Below, piece after piece: positions 7,952 through 16,576 of a stretch of DNA of 64,000 bases. Source of the stretch: Neisseria sicca (GTDB lineage: Bacteria; Pseudomonadota; Gammaproteobacteria; Burkholderiales; Neisseriaceae). The notes under the pieces are model-generated. The model saw only the letters and a program-made list of their open reading frames with translations, searched no databases and was not told where the DNA came from. The translations under genes were made by a program, and so were the position numbers. How positions within the stretch are numbered: position 1 is the stretch's first letter; every line of letters begins with the position of its first letter. Location of the stretch: NCBI RefSeq assembly GCF_017753665.1, contig NZ_CP072524.1, forward strand, positions 1,488,001 through 1,552,000. Direction: 5' to 3'.

Positions 7952-8350
7952 CTAAGGATGCGTATGCCCATAAATGGCTTCTTCGTCTTTCAATACGGCA
8001 TCAACCGTCTGCCATTCGCCGTCTTTCCAAACTTTGTAGAAACAGCTTTCACGCCCCGTATGGCAGGCGATGCCACCGTTTTGGTCTATCAGCATTACGA
8101 TGGCGTCGCCGTCGCAGTCTAGGCGTAATTCGTAAACCTTTTGCGTATGCCCCGATTCTTCGCCTTTCATCCATTGTTTTTGGCGCGAACGGCTGTAATA
8201 GTGGGCAAAGCCGGTTTCTACCGTTTTTTGCAGCGCCTCGGCGTTCATCCATGCAACCATCAGCACGCGGCGGGTCTGCCGGTCTTGGGCGATGGCGCAG
8301 ACCAAGCCTTTTTCATCGAATTTGACGGCTTCGAGCAGGCTGTTATCCAT
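7952..8350 (-). CDS. hisI: Phosphoribosyl-AMP cyclohydrolase HisI
   Basis: 132 residues. Opens the purine ring of phosphoribosyl-AMP, the third step of histidine synthesis, as a Zn/Mg enzyme. The core shows SRSRQKQWMKGEESGH, LDCDGDAIVMLI and ACHTGRESCF, which carry the metal-binding Asp and Cys residues. I start at ATG 8350, with AAGGA 8 bases upstream; the frame also has an ATG at 8359 but that overlaps the Shine-Dalgarno. Only the cyclohydrolase domain is present. Confidence 0.95.
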   Translation of the reverse strand: MDNSLLEAVKFDEKGLVCAIAQDRQTRRVLMVAWMNAEALQKTVETGFAHYYSRSRQKQWMKGEESGHTQKVYELRLDCDGDAIVMLIDQNGGIACHTGRESCFYKVWKDGEWQTVDAVLKDEEAIYGHTHP

Positions 8351-8376
8351 ATTCGGCATCCTTATTTTACGTTGGC

Positions 8377-8455
8377 GAAACTCGTGATACTTGCTTTAGC
8401 GAAATTCGCTTCACTCGTTTTGGCGAAACTTACTGCACTCGTTTTCAGACGACCT
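8377..8455. repeat. Three his-region hairpin units plus DUS
   Basis: A DUS (8444-8455, minus orientation) followed on the minus strand by about three diverged copies of the hairpin unit, filling the gap between hisF and hisI. Confidence 0.75.
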
Positions 8456-8474
8456 TGAGTCAATCAAGTTCAAC

Positions 8475-9242
8475 TTACAGGCGCACTTCGATTCCGGCTT
8501 CGCGCATGGCGAGCTTCGCATCGCGGATACTGACTTCGCCGAAGTGGAAAATACTGGCGGCAAGCACGGCATCTGCTTTGCCTTCTTTGATGCCGTCAAT
8601 CAGATGCTGAACATTGCCGACGCCGCCGGAAGCGATGACGGGAATATCGACCGCTTCGCTGACTGCGCGGGTCAGCGGCAGGTTGAAGCCTTGTTTCGTG
8701 CCGTCTCTGTCCATACTCGTAAGCAGGATTTCGCCCGCACCGCGCCGCTGCATTTCAACCGCCCATTCGACTGCGTCCAAGCCCGTCGGTGTGCGCCCGC
8801 CGTGGGTGAAGATTTCCCAGCGGGTGTTTTCGGGATTGACGGCTTTGGCATCGACGGCGACGACGATGGCTTGCGAGCCGAAAAATCCGGCGGCTTCGTT
8901 GACTAAATCGGGATTGGTGACGGCGGCGGTGTTGATGCTGGCTTTATCCGCGCCGGCATTGAGCAGGCGGCGGATGTCGGCGACGGTGCGTACACCGCCG
9001 CCGACGGTCAGCGGAATGAAAACCTGTGAGGCAACGTCTTCGATGACGTGCAAAATGGTGTCGCGGTTGTCGGAGGAGGCTGTGATGTCGAGGAAGGTCA
9101 GCTCGTCTGCACCTTCGTCGTTGTAGCGTTTGGCGACATCGACAGGATTGCCCGCATCGCGCAAACCAAGGAAGTTTACGCCTTTGACGACGCGGCCGTC
9201 TTTAACGTCGAGACAGGGGATGATGCGTTTTGCCAGTGCCAT
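8475..9242 (-). CDS. hisF: Imidazole glycerol phosphate synthase cyclase subunit HisF
   Basis: 255 residues, a (beta/alpha)8 barrel. With HisH it converts PRFAR and ammonia to imidazole glycerol phosphate and AICAR. The catalytic aspartates are visible: Asp12 in IIPCLDVKDGRVVKG and Asp131 in VVAVDAKA. The phosphate-binding loops VGGGVRT and ASGGVGN are intact. The start has AAAGG at a suitable distance. The partner hisH is upstream in the same direction, separated by hisA and a small membrane gene. Confidence 0.97.
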   Translation of the reverse strand: MALAKRIIPCLDVKDGRVVKGVNFLGLRDAGNPVDVAKRYNDEGADELTFLDITASSDNRDTILHVIEDVASQVFIPLTVGGGVRTVADIRRLLNAGADKASINTAAVTNPDLVNEAAGFFGSQAIVVAVDAKAVNPENTRWEIFTHGGRTPTGLDAVEWAVEMQRRGAGEILLTSMDRDGTKQGFNLPLTRAVSEAVDIPVIASGGVGNVQHLIDGIKEGKADAVLAASIFHFGEVSIRDAKLAMREAGIEVRL

Positions 9243-9270
9243 TTTGAATGCCTTTCCAAACCTAGGAATG

Positions 9271-9356
9271 AGGTCGTCTGAAAGTGAGCGAAGCGGGTTT
9301 CGCTAAAACCTATACAACGGATTTCACCCAAACGGATAATCCGTTTCAGACGACCT
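9271..9356. repeat. DUS inverted pair enclosing one hairpin unit
   Basis: AGGTCGTCTGAA (9271-9282), one hairpin unit (GAGCGAAGCGGGTTTCGCT), then TTCAGACGACCT (9345-9356). It lies between the 9387 membrane gene and hisF. Confidence 0.75.
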
Positions 9357-9386
9357 TTTAAATCGTTGATACCGGCAAGGCAGGTG

Positions 9387-9704
9387 TTACGCCAGCCAGT
9401 TGTGAACCCATTTGGGCAGGTGTTGGAGCAGTTGGAAATAGCCGACGCCCGCAATGGCGGCGAATACGCAGGAAGTCATAAAGTTGCCGCTGAAGCGTCC
9501 GACGATATAAAACACTGCGCTGGCAAATGCCCACAATGCGCCGTTAAACACCATCCAATAGGTGTCGATCATCGGCAAATCGAACGCGGAAAGCTGGCGT
9601 ACGAGGATGGCGATGATGGTAAATCCCAAACCTTCGCTGACGGCGCGCACGTTGCGACCGGACGACCAGATAATCCAAAAGCCCAAAATAAATGCTTCAA
9701 ACAT
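9387..9704 (-). CDS. Small conserved membrane protein within the his cluster
   Basis: 105 residues with three or four predicted TM segments (FEAFILGFWIIW; GLGFTIIAILV; MVFNGALWAFASAVFYIV; FMTSCVFAAIAGVGYFQLL). I do not recognise a family. The ATG at 9704 has AGGGG upstream; the longer frame to 9764 lacks a site. It lies between hisA and hisF in the same orientation and may be co-transcribed, but DUS and hairpin repeats on both sides may separate it. No evidence links it to histidine metabolism beyond position. Confidence 0.6.
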   Translation of the reverse strand: MFEAFILGFWIIWSSGRNVRAVSEGLGFTIIAILVRQLSAFDLPMIDTYWMVFNGALWAFASAVFYIVGRFSGNFMTSCVFAAIAGVGYFQLLQHLPKWVHNWLA

Positions 9705-9942
9705 GAAATACCCCTTAAAAAAGTAAATAAAACAATTAAGTGTGAGATGGTGAGTCCCAAGCAATATTCGGCGGTCAGCCGCCTTTTATTGTGAAGAAAA
9801 AATGGACGAACCCGTCTTTTGCCCAGTCTATACAGATAGGGCAACAATGAAAGCAAACGGGTTCAACCGATTATTTTGTATCTTCGCCCCGCTATCTTGT
9901 TTTAAAACAGCGGGACAAGTGAGTAAGAAAACGTTTGGTCAT

Positions 9943-10081
9943 TTCAGACGACCTTGATGGTTGTTTTAAATAAGGTCGTCTGAAAACGAACGCAGTGAGT
10001 TTCGCTAAAATGAGTGTAAAGAATTTCGCCAAAACGAACGCAGTGAGTTTCGCTAAAACGAGCGCAGCGAGTTTCGCTACA
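9943..10081. repeat. Outward DUS pair followed by four his-region hairpin units
   Basis: TTCAGACGACCT (9943-9954) and AGGTCGTCTGAA (9973-9984) form an inverted pair. Four tandem hairpin units follow to 10081, the longest array in the window, ending 5 bases from the hisA stop. The rest of the 9705-10086 gap shows no gene. Confidence 0.8.
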
Positions 10082-10086
10082 CCAAC

Positions 10087-10824
10087 TTACGCCAGCGAAT
10101 CCGCCAACTGCTGCGCTTGGGCAAAATCAATACTGCCCTCGTAAATCGCGCGACCGGTAATCGCACCCGCCACGCCGTGTTTCTCAACGGCACACAAGGC
10201 GCGGATGTCATCCAAATTGGTCAACCCGCCCGACGCGATAACCGGAATGGCGACGGTTTGCGCCAATTTGACGGTTGCGTCGATGTTCACGCCGCTCATC
10301 ATGCCGTCTCGGCCAATGTCGGTGTAGATGATGCTGTTGACGCCATCGTCCTCAAAACGTTTTGCCAAATCAATCACATGATGCTCGGTTACCGTCGCCC
10401 AGCCGTCTATCGCCACCATGCCGTCTTTGGCATCCAGTCCGACGATAATCTGCCCGGGAAACGATTTGCACGCCTCGCGCACGAAGTCGGGATTTTTCAC
10501 CGCCGCCGTACCGATAATGACGTCGTTCAGTCCCAAATCTAAATATTTTTCAATGGTTTCCAAGTCGCGTATCCCGCCGCCCAGTTGCACGGGAATGTCT
10601 TTGGCAACAGCAGCGAGGATGTCCTTGATAGCGGGAAAGTTTTGCGGAACGCCGGCAAATGCGCCGTTTAAGTCCACCAAATGCAAACGGCGCGCGCCTT
10701 GCTTGAACCAATGCAGCGCAGTTTCGGCGGGCGAATCGGAAAACACCGTCGCCTGCTCCATCAAACCTTGTTTCAGGCGCACGCAGCGGCCTTCTTTTAA
10801 ATCGATTGCGGGAATCAGCAGCAT
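10087..10824 (-). CDS. hisA: ProFAR isomerase HisA
   Basis: 245 residues, a (beta/alpha)8 barrel related to HisF. It isomerises ProFAR to PRFAR in histidine synthesis. Asp8 in LLIPAIDLKEGRCVRL is the first catalytic Asp; the second is in IIYTDIGRDGMMSGVN. Phosphate-binding glycines are in QLGGGIRD and ASGGLTN. AGGATAGGA lies upstream of the ATG. It follows hisH on the minus strand after a 160-base gap containing one DUS. Confidence 0.97.
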   Translation of the reverse strand: MLLIPAIDLKEGRCVRLKQGLMEQATVFSDSPAETALHWFKQGARRLHLVDLNGAFAGVPQNFPAIKDILAAVAKDIPVQLGGGIRDLETIEKYLDLGLNDVIIGTAAVKNPDFVREACKSFPGQIIVGLDAKDGMVAIDGWATVTEHHVIDLAKRFEDDGVNSIIYTDIGRDGMMSGVNIDATVKLAQTVAIPVIASGGLTNLDDIRALCAVEKHGVAGAITGRAIYEGSIDFAQAQQLADSLA

Positions 10825-10985
10825 GGGAGTCCTATCCTTATGCGGGGTGTATTTTACACAAATTATCGAGTTTTAGCATATTTGAATAATTTAAGTTGGC
10901 AGTAATGCGTAATCCTAATCAAAATCGCTTGAAAATTCTTTTCAGACGACCTGATTAATTCCTAGAAATCAAAGGGTAAGCCTTT

Positions 10986-11630
10986 TCAAACTGCCCAGTC
11001 CAAGAAATTGCGTAACAGCAACAATCCTGCGTCGTGGCTTTTTTCAGTATGGAACTGGGTGGCGAACACATTGTCTTTGCCGACGATACAGGCAAATTCG
11101 TTAGGATATTCGCTGGTAGCAAGGACGGTTTCGGGGTCTTCGGGAGCGAAGTAGTAGCTGTGTACAAAGTAAAAGCGCGTTTCTTGACCGATGTCTTTAA
11201 ACAGCGGGTGCGGGCGGGCTTGGCGTACTGTGTTCCAGCCCATGTGCGGCACTTTCAGACGACCTCCATTTGCATCGGTCTGATTGGCAGGAAAGCGTTT
11301 GACCCTGCCTTTAAACCAGCCCAGCCCGGCAGTGTCGCCTTCTTCGCTGTGTTCGAACAATAATTGCGCGCCGACGCAGATGCCGAAAAACGGTTTGTTT
11401 TTCAAGCCGTCTTCCAGCGCTTCGCCCAAACCGCTTTGCCGCAATGCAGCCATACAGTCGGGCATCGCGCCCTGACCGGGGAAAATGATTTTGTCGGCTG
11501 CAAGGATGTCTTCAGGACGGGCGGTCAGGTAAATTTCGGCAGCTTTGCCGGACAAGGCTTGCGCGGCCTGTACGGATTTGAGGACGGAATGCAGATTGCC
11601 CATGCCGTAATCGACAATAGCGGTTTTCAT
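10986..11630 (-). CDS. hisH: Imidazole glycerol phosphate synthase glutaminase subunit HisH
   Basis: 214 residues, class I glutamine amidotransferase. It releases ammonia from glutamine and passes it to HisF. The triad is complete: Cys85 in FFGICVGAQLL, His194 and Glu196 in TQFHTEKS. PGQGAMPDCM supplies the oxyanion strand. AAGGAG precedes the ATG. A DUS inside the gene (about 11248-11260) encodes the in-frame peptide GRLK at residues 123-126, in a surface loop. First his gene of the minus-strand run. Confidence 0.97.
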   Translation of the reverse strand: MKTAIVDYGMGNLHSVLKSVQAAQALSGKAAEIYLTARPEDILAADKIIFPGQGAMPDCMAALRQSGLGEALEDGLKNKPFFGICVGAQLLFEHSEEGDTAGLGWFKGRVKRFPANQTDANGGRLKVPHMGWNTVRQARPHPLFKDIGQETRFYFVHSYYFAPEDPETVLATSEYPNEFACIVGKDNVFATQFHTEKSHDAGLLLLRNFLDWAV

Positions 11631-11715
11631 GTTTTCTCCTTGGTTTGCAGCTTGTGCTTATCGGTATGGTTATGAATATTGTAACAAAACATCGTACCGG
11701 AAGGACAAAAGAAAA

Positions 11716-11744
11716 AGGTCGTCTGAACATTTTTCAGACGACCT
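11716..11744. terminator. DUS hairpin after lldP
   Basis: AGGTCGTCTGAA and TTCAGACGACCT around a 5-base loop, with A/T runs on both sides; it lies 18 bases past the lldP stop on the minus strand. Confidence 0.88.
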
Positions 11745-11761
11745 TTTGCTTTATAAGGTTC

Positions 11762-13348
11762 TTACATGAAGAAAATAGCTGCTATGGCGACAGCAATCAC
11801 ACCGTAAATCGCCATCGGAATAACGGTTTTCTTGATAATCGCACCTTCGGCGTTTTTCACGTCCAGTACGGTACATACGGCGATGATGTTGTTGATGCAG
11901 ACCATGTTACCCATTGCGCCGCCAACGGATTGCAGGGCGAGGATGAGGGTAACGGACAGGCCGGTATCAATAGCGATTTGTTGCTGAATCGGGCCGAATG
12001 TCAGGTTGGATACAGTGTTCGAACCGGAGAAGAATGCACCGATAGCACCAAGGTAAGGGGAGAAGTAAACCCAGTGTTCGCCTGCCATCGCAGCAAACTC
12101 TTTACCGATGATTTTCACCATGGAGTTGTCGCCGCCAACCATCATCAGTTGAACCATAATCAGCGCGCCCATCAAGGCAAGCAGCGGTTTTTTGGTTTGG
12201 TTGAAAGTTGCAGCGTAGAAAGCCCAGGCGTCTTTGAATTTGGTTTTATAAAGCAGGATACAAATCCAAACGGTAAAGACAAACGGAATCCATGCAGGAA
12301 CGTAGAGGGTTTGGTAAGACGCACTAACGCCTTGTCCGAAAATATTACCGAAGGTAATGGTCAAAGAGTCGCTGACGGTGATTTTGCTCAAATCAAACGG
12401 CAGTTGGAAGCTGAACCATTCTTCTTTGCTGGTCAGTAGGCCTTTAATGCCGAGCTGTTTGATACGGGTAACCACCAGCATACCGATAAGCATACCCAGA
12501 GGGGCAAGTGCTTTGGCGACTTGGGCGAAAGGTACTTTTTCGGCATTCGGGTCTTTCGGATGGTCTTTGCTCAAACCCCAGCCGTGGTTGGCGGCGAATA
12601 CGGACACCATCAGGCCGATTGCGCCGGCAACGAGTGATGGGAATTCTTCGTTAACCATCGCCAAGGCAACATAAGGAATGGTACAAGAGAAGACGGCGAT
12701 GCCGATGAAGCCCAAGTTTTTACGGATTTCAGACCAAGGTACGATGAAGCTCAAGCCGATGACGGGGATGACGAAACCTGCGAAGAAGTGCATCACGCCG
12801 GTTTGTCTGCCGATAGCCAAGATGTTTTCGGGACTCAGGTTTAATGGCGCAAAACCGAACCAAGTCGGTGTACCCACCGCGCCGAATGATACGGGTACGG
12901 AGTTCATGACCAGCGTAAAAATCGCCACTTTCAACGGATTGAAACCCAAGCTCATCAGAATCGGGGCGGCAATCGCAGCAGGCGTACCGAAGCCGGATGC
13001 ACCCTCAATCATAAAGGCGAACGCCCAACCGATAATCATCAACTGCGCCACGGGGTTTGGGCTGATGGTCGCCAGCCATTTGCGGATAATGTCGATACAG
13101 CCGGTGGTTTCCATCATGCGGTTGAACATAATCGCACCGAAAATCACGGTAATCGGCGTCAGTGTGGAAACCAGACCGGACGCTGCAGTTGCGTTGAGCA
13201 GCATAGCGTCGTCGTTGAAATAAAACAGCTTGATGGCGTAAATCAGCGCGGCGGTAATCGGCAGCGCAATGTAGGAAGGCATGCTGTTTTTCTTAACCAT
13301 CAGCCAAATCAGCAGGATGATGGGAAAAATGCTGAGGAATAGTGCCAT
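11762..13348 (-). CDS. lldP: L-lactate permease
   Basis: 528 residues, a polytopic inner-membrane transporter of the LctP family that imports lactate with protons. The conserved signature GWAFAFMIEGASGFGTPAAIAAPIL and the later AVGTPTWFGFAPL are present, and hydrophobic helices cover nearly the whole length. AAGGATTCACC precedes the ATG. Lactate is a main carbon source for Neisseria on mucosa. A symmetric GntR/FadR-type operator lies about 100 bases upstream (13444-13462); in gonococci lctP is repressed by the FadR-type regulator GdhR, so similar control is likely here. Confidence 0.96.
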   Translation of the reverse strand: MALFLSIFPIILLIWLMVKKNSMPSYIALPITAALIYAIKLFYFNDDAMLLNATAASGLVSTLTPITVIFGAIMFNRMMETTGCIDIIRKWLATISPNPVAQLMIIGWAFAFMIEGASGFGTPAAIAAPILMSLGFNPLKVAIFTLVMNSVPVSFGAVGTPTWFGFAPLNLSPENILAIGRQTGVMHFFAGFVIPVIGLSFIVPWSEIRKNLGFIGIAVFSCTIPYVALAMVNEEFPSLVAGAIGLMVSVFAANHGWGLSKDHPKDPNAEKVPFAQVAKALAPLGMLIGMLVVTRIKQLGIKGLLTSKEEWFSFQLPFDLSKITVSDSLTITFGNIFGQGVSASYQTLYVPAWIPFVFTVWICILLYKTKFKDAWAFYAATFNQTKKPLLALMGALIMVQLMMVGGDNSMVKIIGKEFAAMAGEHWVYFSPYLGAIGAFFSGSNTVSNLTFGPIQQQIAIDTGLSVTLILALQSVGGAMGNMVCINNIIAVCTVLDVKNAEGAIIKKTVIPMAIYGVIAVAIAAIFFM

Positions 13349-13443
13349 GGTGAATCCTTAAAATCGGCGTTGTTTATCAATTTTTCTAATGATGTCGGAA
13401 GCGAGAGAGATATCGAACCTTAATCTGAGAGTAATTATCAAAT

Positions 13444-13462
13444 AAATTGGTAATACCAATTT
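13444..13462. promoter_or_regulatory. Probable GntR/FadR-type operator controlling lldP
   Basis: AAATTGGTAATACCAATTT is a perfect 8+3+8 palindrome with the TTGGTnnnACCAA core bound by PdhR/LldR/GdhR-type regulators. It lies 96 bases upstream of the lldP ATG. The rest of the 335-base gap has no gene. Confidence 0.7.
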
Positions 13463-13632
13463 AAAAGAACGCCGCATACTTTACGTAATCCGATGTAATC
13501 GGTCAAGTGGTTTATGTACCTTCGGCATCTACCAGACAAGGTTTTCAGGGTTTGCAAATTGGCTTCGGCATATAGCCGATCTAGGGCAGAGTGTTGATTA
13601 CACGGAAAAAGAAACTATCGTTTAAAACCAAA

Positions 13633-13661
13633 AGGTCGTCTGAAACCATTTCAGACGACCT
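13633..13661. terminator. DUS hairpin after guaA
   Basis: Facing DUS copies with extended complementarity (AACCAAAAGG/CCTTTTGGTT) and a 5-base loop; 23 bases beyond the guaA stop on the minus strand. Confidence 0.88.
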
Positions 13662-13683
13662 TTTGGTTTTTATATCTCTACTT

Positions 13684-15249
13684 TTATTCCCACTCAATCG
13701 TGGCGGGCGGTTTGCCGCTTACGTCGTAAACCACGCGGTTGATGCCTTTGACTTCGTTGATGATGCGGTTGGACACGCGGCCGAGCAGCGAGTACGGCAG
13801 CTCTGCCCAGTGTGCGGTCATGAAGTCGCTGGTAATGACTGCGCGCAGTGCGACGACGTAGTCGTAAGTGCGCCCGTCGCCCATTACGCCGACGGATTTC
13901 ACGGGCAGGAACACGGCGAAGGCTTGGCTGGTCAGGTCGTACCAAGACGTGCCGTTTTCGTCGGTAGTGTTGCGCAATTCTTGGATGAAAATATCGTCCG
14001 CTTGACGCAATAAGTCGGCGTATTCTTTTTTCACTTCGCCCAAGATGCGCACACCCAAACCGGGGCCTGGGAACGGATGGCGGTACACCATTTCGCGCGG
14101 CAAGCCCAAAGCGACGCCCAACTCGCGCACTTCGTCTTTAAACAAGTCGCGCAACGGCTCAAGTAGCTTGAGTTTCATGTTTTCAGGCAGGCCGCCGACG
14201 TTGTGGTGCGACTTGATGGCGTGGGCTTTTTTGGTTTTTGCGCCTGCGGATTCGATTACGTCGGGGTAAATCGTGCCTTGCGCCAGCCATTTGGCGTTGG
14301 TGAGTTTTTTCTCTTCGGCATCAAATACTTCGATAAATTCCGCGCCGATGATTTTGCGTTTTTTCTCAGGGTCGGTAACGCCGGCGAGTTTCGCCATGAA
14401 TTGCTCTTCGGCATCGACATGAATCACCTTCACACCCAAGTTGCGGGCGAACATATCCATCACCATTTTGCCTTCGTTTAAGCGCAAGAGGCCGTGATCG
14501 ACGAACACGCAAGTCAGTTGGTCGCCGATGGCGCGGTGAATCAGCGCGGCGGCTACGGAGCTATCCACGCCGCCAGACAGACCCAAAATCACTTCGTCGC
14601 TGCCGACTTGTTCACGGATTTTTGCAACGGCTTCTTCGATGTAGTTCGGCATCGTCCAGCTGGGTTGCGCGCCGCAGATGTCCAAGACAAAGCGGTTCAA
14701 CAGCGCGCGGCCTTGTTTGGTATGGGTCACTTCGGGGTGGAATTGGATGCCGTAGAATTGTTTTTCGACGTTTTCCATCATGGCAATCGGGCATGACGGG
14801 GTATCGCCGATAACGGCAAAGCCGTTGGGCAGTTTGGATACTTTATCGCCGTGGCTCATCCATACGTCCAGCGTATTCGGCGCGTCGTCGAAAATATCGC
14901 GGGTCAGTTCGCTATCAATGGTTTTGACTTGCGCGTAACCGAATTCACGCTGGTTGCCGGGCTGAACTTCGCCGCCCAAGTGGTGCGCCATAAACTGCAT
15001 TCCGTAGCAGATGCCCAAAACCGGAATGCCCAAATCGAAAATGCTGGTATCGGCTTGATAGTCAGATTCGTAAACGGAATTGGGGCCGCCGGAGAGGATG
15101 ATGCCTTTCGGATTGAAGGCTTTGATTTCTTCCAAAGGCATGTCGAAAGAATGCAGCTCGCAGTAAACATGAGCTTCGCGCACGCGGCGGGCGATAAGCT
15201 GGGTAACTTGCGAACCGAAGTCGAGGATGAGGATTTTGTCTTGGGTCAT
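13684..15249 (-). CDS. guaA: GMP synthase (glutamine-hydrolysing)
   Basis: 521 residues. Converts XMP to GMP using glutamine and ATP. Residues 1-200 are the class I amidotransferase with Cys81 in LGICYGMQ and QFHPEVTHT supplying His and Glu. The ATP-pyrophosphatase domain follows with the P-loop GLSGGVDSS, and the C-terminal dimerisation domain ends in DVSGKPPATIEWE, as is typical. I start at ATG 15249 (MTQDKILILDFGSQ), the conserved GuaA beginning, not at the longer frame to 15294. The upstream ribosome site is weak (CAAAG). Confidence 0.97.
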   Translation of the reverse strand: MTQDKILILDFGSQVTQLIARRVREAHVYCELHSFDMPLEEIKAFNPKGIILSGGPNSVYESDYQADTSIFDLGIPVLGICYGMQFMAHHLGGEVQPGNQREFGYAQVKTIDSELTRDIFDDAPNTLDVWMSHGDKVSKLPNGFAVIGDTPSCPIAMMENVEKQFYGIQFHPEVTHTKQGRALLNRFVLDICGAQPSWTMPNYIEEAVAKIREQVGSDEVILGLSGGVDSSVAAALIHRAIGDQLTCVFVDHGLLRLNEGKMVMDMFARNLGVKVIHVDAEEQFMAKLAGVTDPEKKRKIIGAEFIEVFDAEEKKLTNAKWLAQGTIYPDVIESAGAKTKKAHAIKSHHNVGGLPENMKLKLLEPLRDLFKDEVRELGVALGLPREMVYRHPFPGPGLGVRILGEVKKEYADLLRQADDIFIQELRNTTDENGTSWYDLTSQAFAVFLPVKSVGVMGDGRTYDYVVALRAVITSDFMTAHWAELPYSLLGRVSNRIINEVKGINRVVYDVSGKPPATIEWE

Positions 15250-15315
15250 GGCGGGAACTTTGCAGAGTGATAGGGAACGGTCTGACTGTTTCAAACGGGA
15301 TTCCGATAATAAAAC

Positions 15316-15358
15316 AGGTCGTCTGAAAACGGCGGATTATACCATTTTCAGACGACCT
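15316..15358. terminator. DUS inverted pair between guaA and a membrane gene
   Basis: AGGTCGTCTGAA and TTCAGACGACCT with outer complementarity (AAAAC... not perfect) and a 19-base loop; 16 bases beyond the stop of the 15375 gene on the minus strand. Confidence 0.75.
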
Positions 15359-15374
15359 TTGCAGGGAGAGGGGC

Positions 15375-15713
15375 TTAGTTATCTTGCTGTTTATGCTGCT
15401 TATAAGGCACCATGTCGCTGCGCGAAAGCAGCAGCAGGCAGCCCAGCACCATCATTCCCAAAGCAACCAGCGGCGAATAGCCGAGCCAATATTGATTGTG
15501 CAGATATACCGCTGCGCCGATATACACCAGCAGCGGGCCGGACACGATAGACTGCTTGTTGACACCGTCCATCACCAAAACCGCAATCCCCGCCACCACC
15601 ATACCGGCGGATACGATAGTCGAAGTTGCGGGCAGGATGTCCGTCGTTTTCAAAAACCAAACGGCACCGAAGATAATCAAAAACAGCGGCAGGAAAAGCG
15701 AAGAGCGAGACAT
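15375..15713 (-). CDS. Small integral membrane protein, LiaI/LiaF-TM-like
   Basis: 112 residues with four TM segments: LFLPLFLIIFGAVWFL, STIVSAGMVVAGIAVLVMDG, SIVSGPLLVYIGAAVYL and YSPLVALGMMVLGCLLLLS. The spacing and glycine pattern resemble the LiaI-LiaF-like transmembrane region (DUF5668-type) family, but this is only a resemblance. No functional residues are visible. It stands alone between guaA and smpB with DUS pairs on both sides. Confidence 0.65.
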   Translation of the reverse strand: MSRSSLFLPLFLIIFGAVWFLKTTDILPATSTIVSAGMVVAGIAVLVMDGVNKQSIVSGPLLVYIGAAVYLHNQYWLGYSPLVALGMMVLGCLLLLSRSDMVPYKQHKQQDN

Positions 15714-15731
15714 GGCGTTACTCCGTAAAAT

Positions 15732-15772
15732 TTCAGACGACCCTGATTATTGGGGCGCAGGGGTCGTCTGAA
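15732..15772. repeat. Outward DUS inverted pair (variant)
   Basis: TTCAGACGACCC and GGGTCGTCTGAA, both with the G/C variant at the inner edge, 17 bases apart, just upstream of the 15713 start. Confidence 0.75.
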
Positions 15773-15891
15773 AAGCCTGAAGAAAGCAATCTTGGGTATG
15801 TTTTTGCAAACATAGGGCTTGATGTGTAAACGGTTGGCACACGTTTGCGGCAACATCGGCGTCCGGCGTTCAATCCAAGCTGCTATCAGCC

Positions 15892-16338
15892 TCAGCGTAC
15901 ATTTTTCATCAAACGTTGTTTTTCGCGTTTCCAGTCGGCTTCTTTCAGGCTTTGGCGTTTATCGTGTTGTTTTTTACCCTTCGCCAAGCCGATTTCCATT
16001 TTGATTTTGCCGCGTGTGAAGTGCAGGTTCAATGGGACGATGGTATAACCCGCGCGCTCGGTTTTACCGATGAGCTTGTTGATTTCGGATTGCTTGAGCA
16101 AAAGCTTGCGCGGACGGACGGGGTCGGGTTTGACGTGTGTCGAGGCAGTCGGCAGCGCGGTAATATGGCAGCCGACCAGATAAAAAGCGTCTTTTTTCCA
16201 GTAGATATAGCTTTCTTTCAACTGCACCCTCGCGGCGCGGATGGCTTTGACTTCCCAACCTTCCAATACCAAACCGGCTTCGAGCTGGTCTTCGATAAAG
16301 AAGTCGTGAAAGGCTTTTTTATTATTGGCAATACTCAT
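15892..16338 (-). CDS. smpB: SsrA-binding protein SmpB
   Basis: 148 residues. Binds tmRNA and carries it into stalled ribosomes for trans-translation. The family features are in order: NKKAFHDFFIEDQLEAGLVLEGWEVKAIRAARVQLKE in the OB-fold (shown in parts), LPTASTH, KLLL..EI..L and the basic C-terminal tail DKRQSLKEADWKREKQRLMK, which enters the mRNA channel. No tmRNA gene is visible in the window. 400 bases of non-coding sequence precede it. Confidence 0.96.
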   Translation of the reverse strand: MSIANNKKAFHDFFIEDQLEAGLVLEGWEVKAIRAARVQLKESYIYWKKDAFYLVGCHITALPTASTHVKPDPVRPRKLLLKQSEINKLIGKTERAGYTIVPLNLHFTRGKIKMEIGLAKGKKQHDKRQSLKEADWKREKQRLMKNVR

Positions 16339-16576
16339 AATTCTATTCTTGTCTTCTGTCTTTTCAGACCGAGTATTTTAACAGGATGCGGAGGTAGTGC
16401 GAACTGCTTCTCAAACCACTGTATTTTCCACCCTCTTCCGCTTTTCAATCTTTAAACATATGCCGCTCTATACGGCAAATTAAAATCGGAAACACCAGCC
16501 TACCCTAACCTCACATTCGTATAGTATGGCAAGGTGAAATAAAAATCCCCAACCTATCGCCCTTCTCTTCTTCTTA

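Noticed and set aside
7364..10081. The his-region tandem units as a CRISPR array
   Set aside because: Units are directly adjacent without unique spacers, only 1-4 per site, and no cas genes occur in the window.
13684..15294. The longer guaA start at 15294
   Set aside because: The extra 15 residues are absent from the conserved GuaA beginning (MTQDKILILDFGSQ), which starts at 15249.
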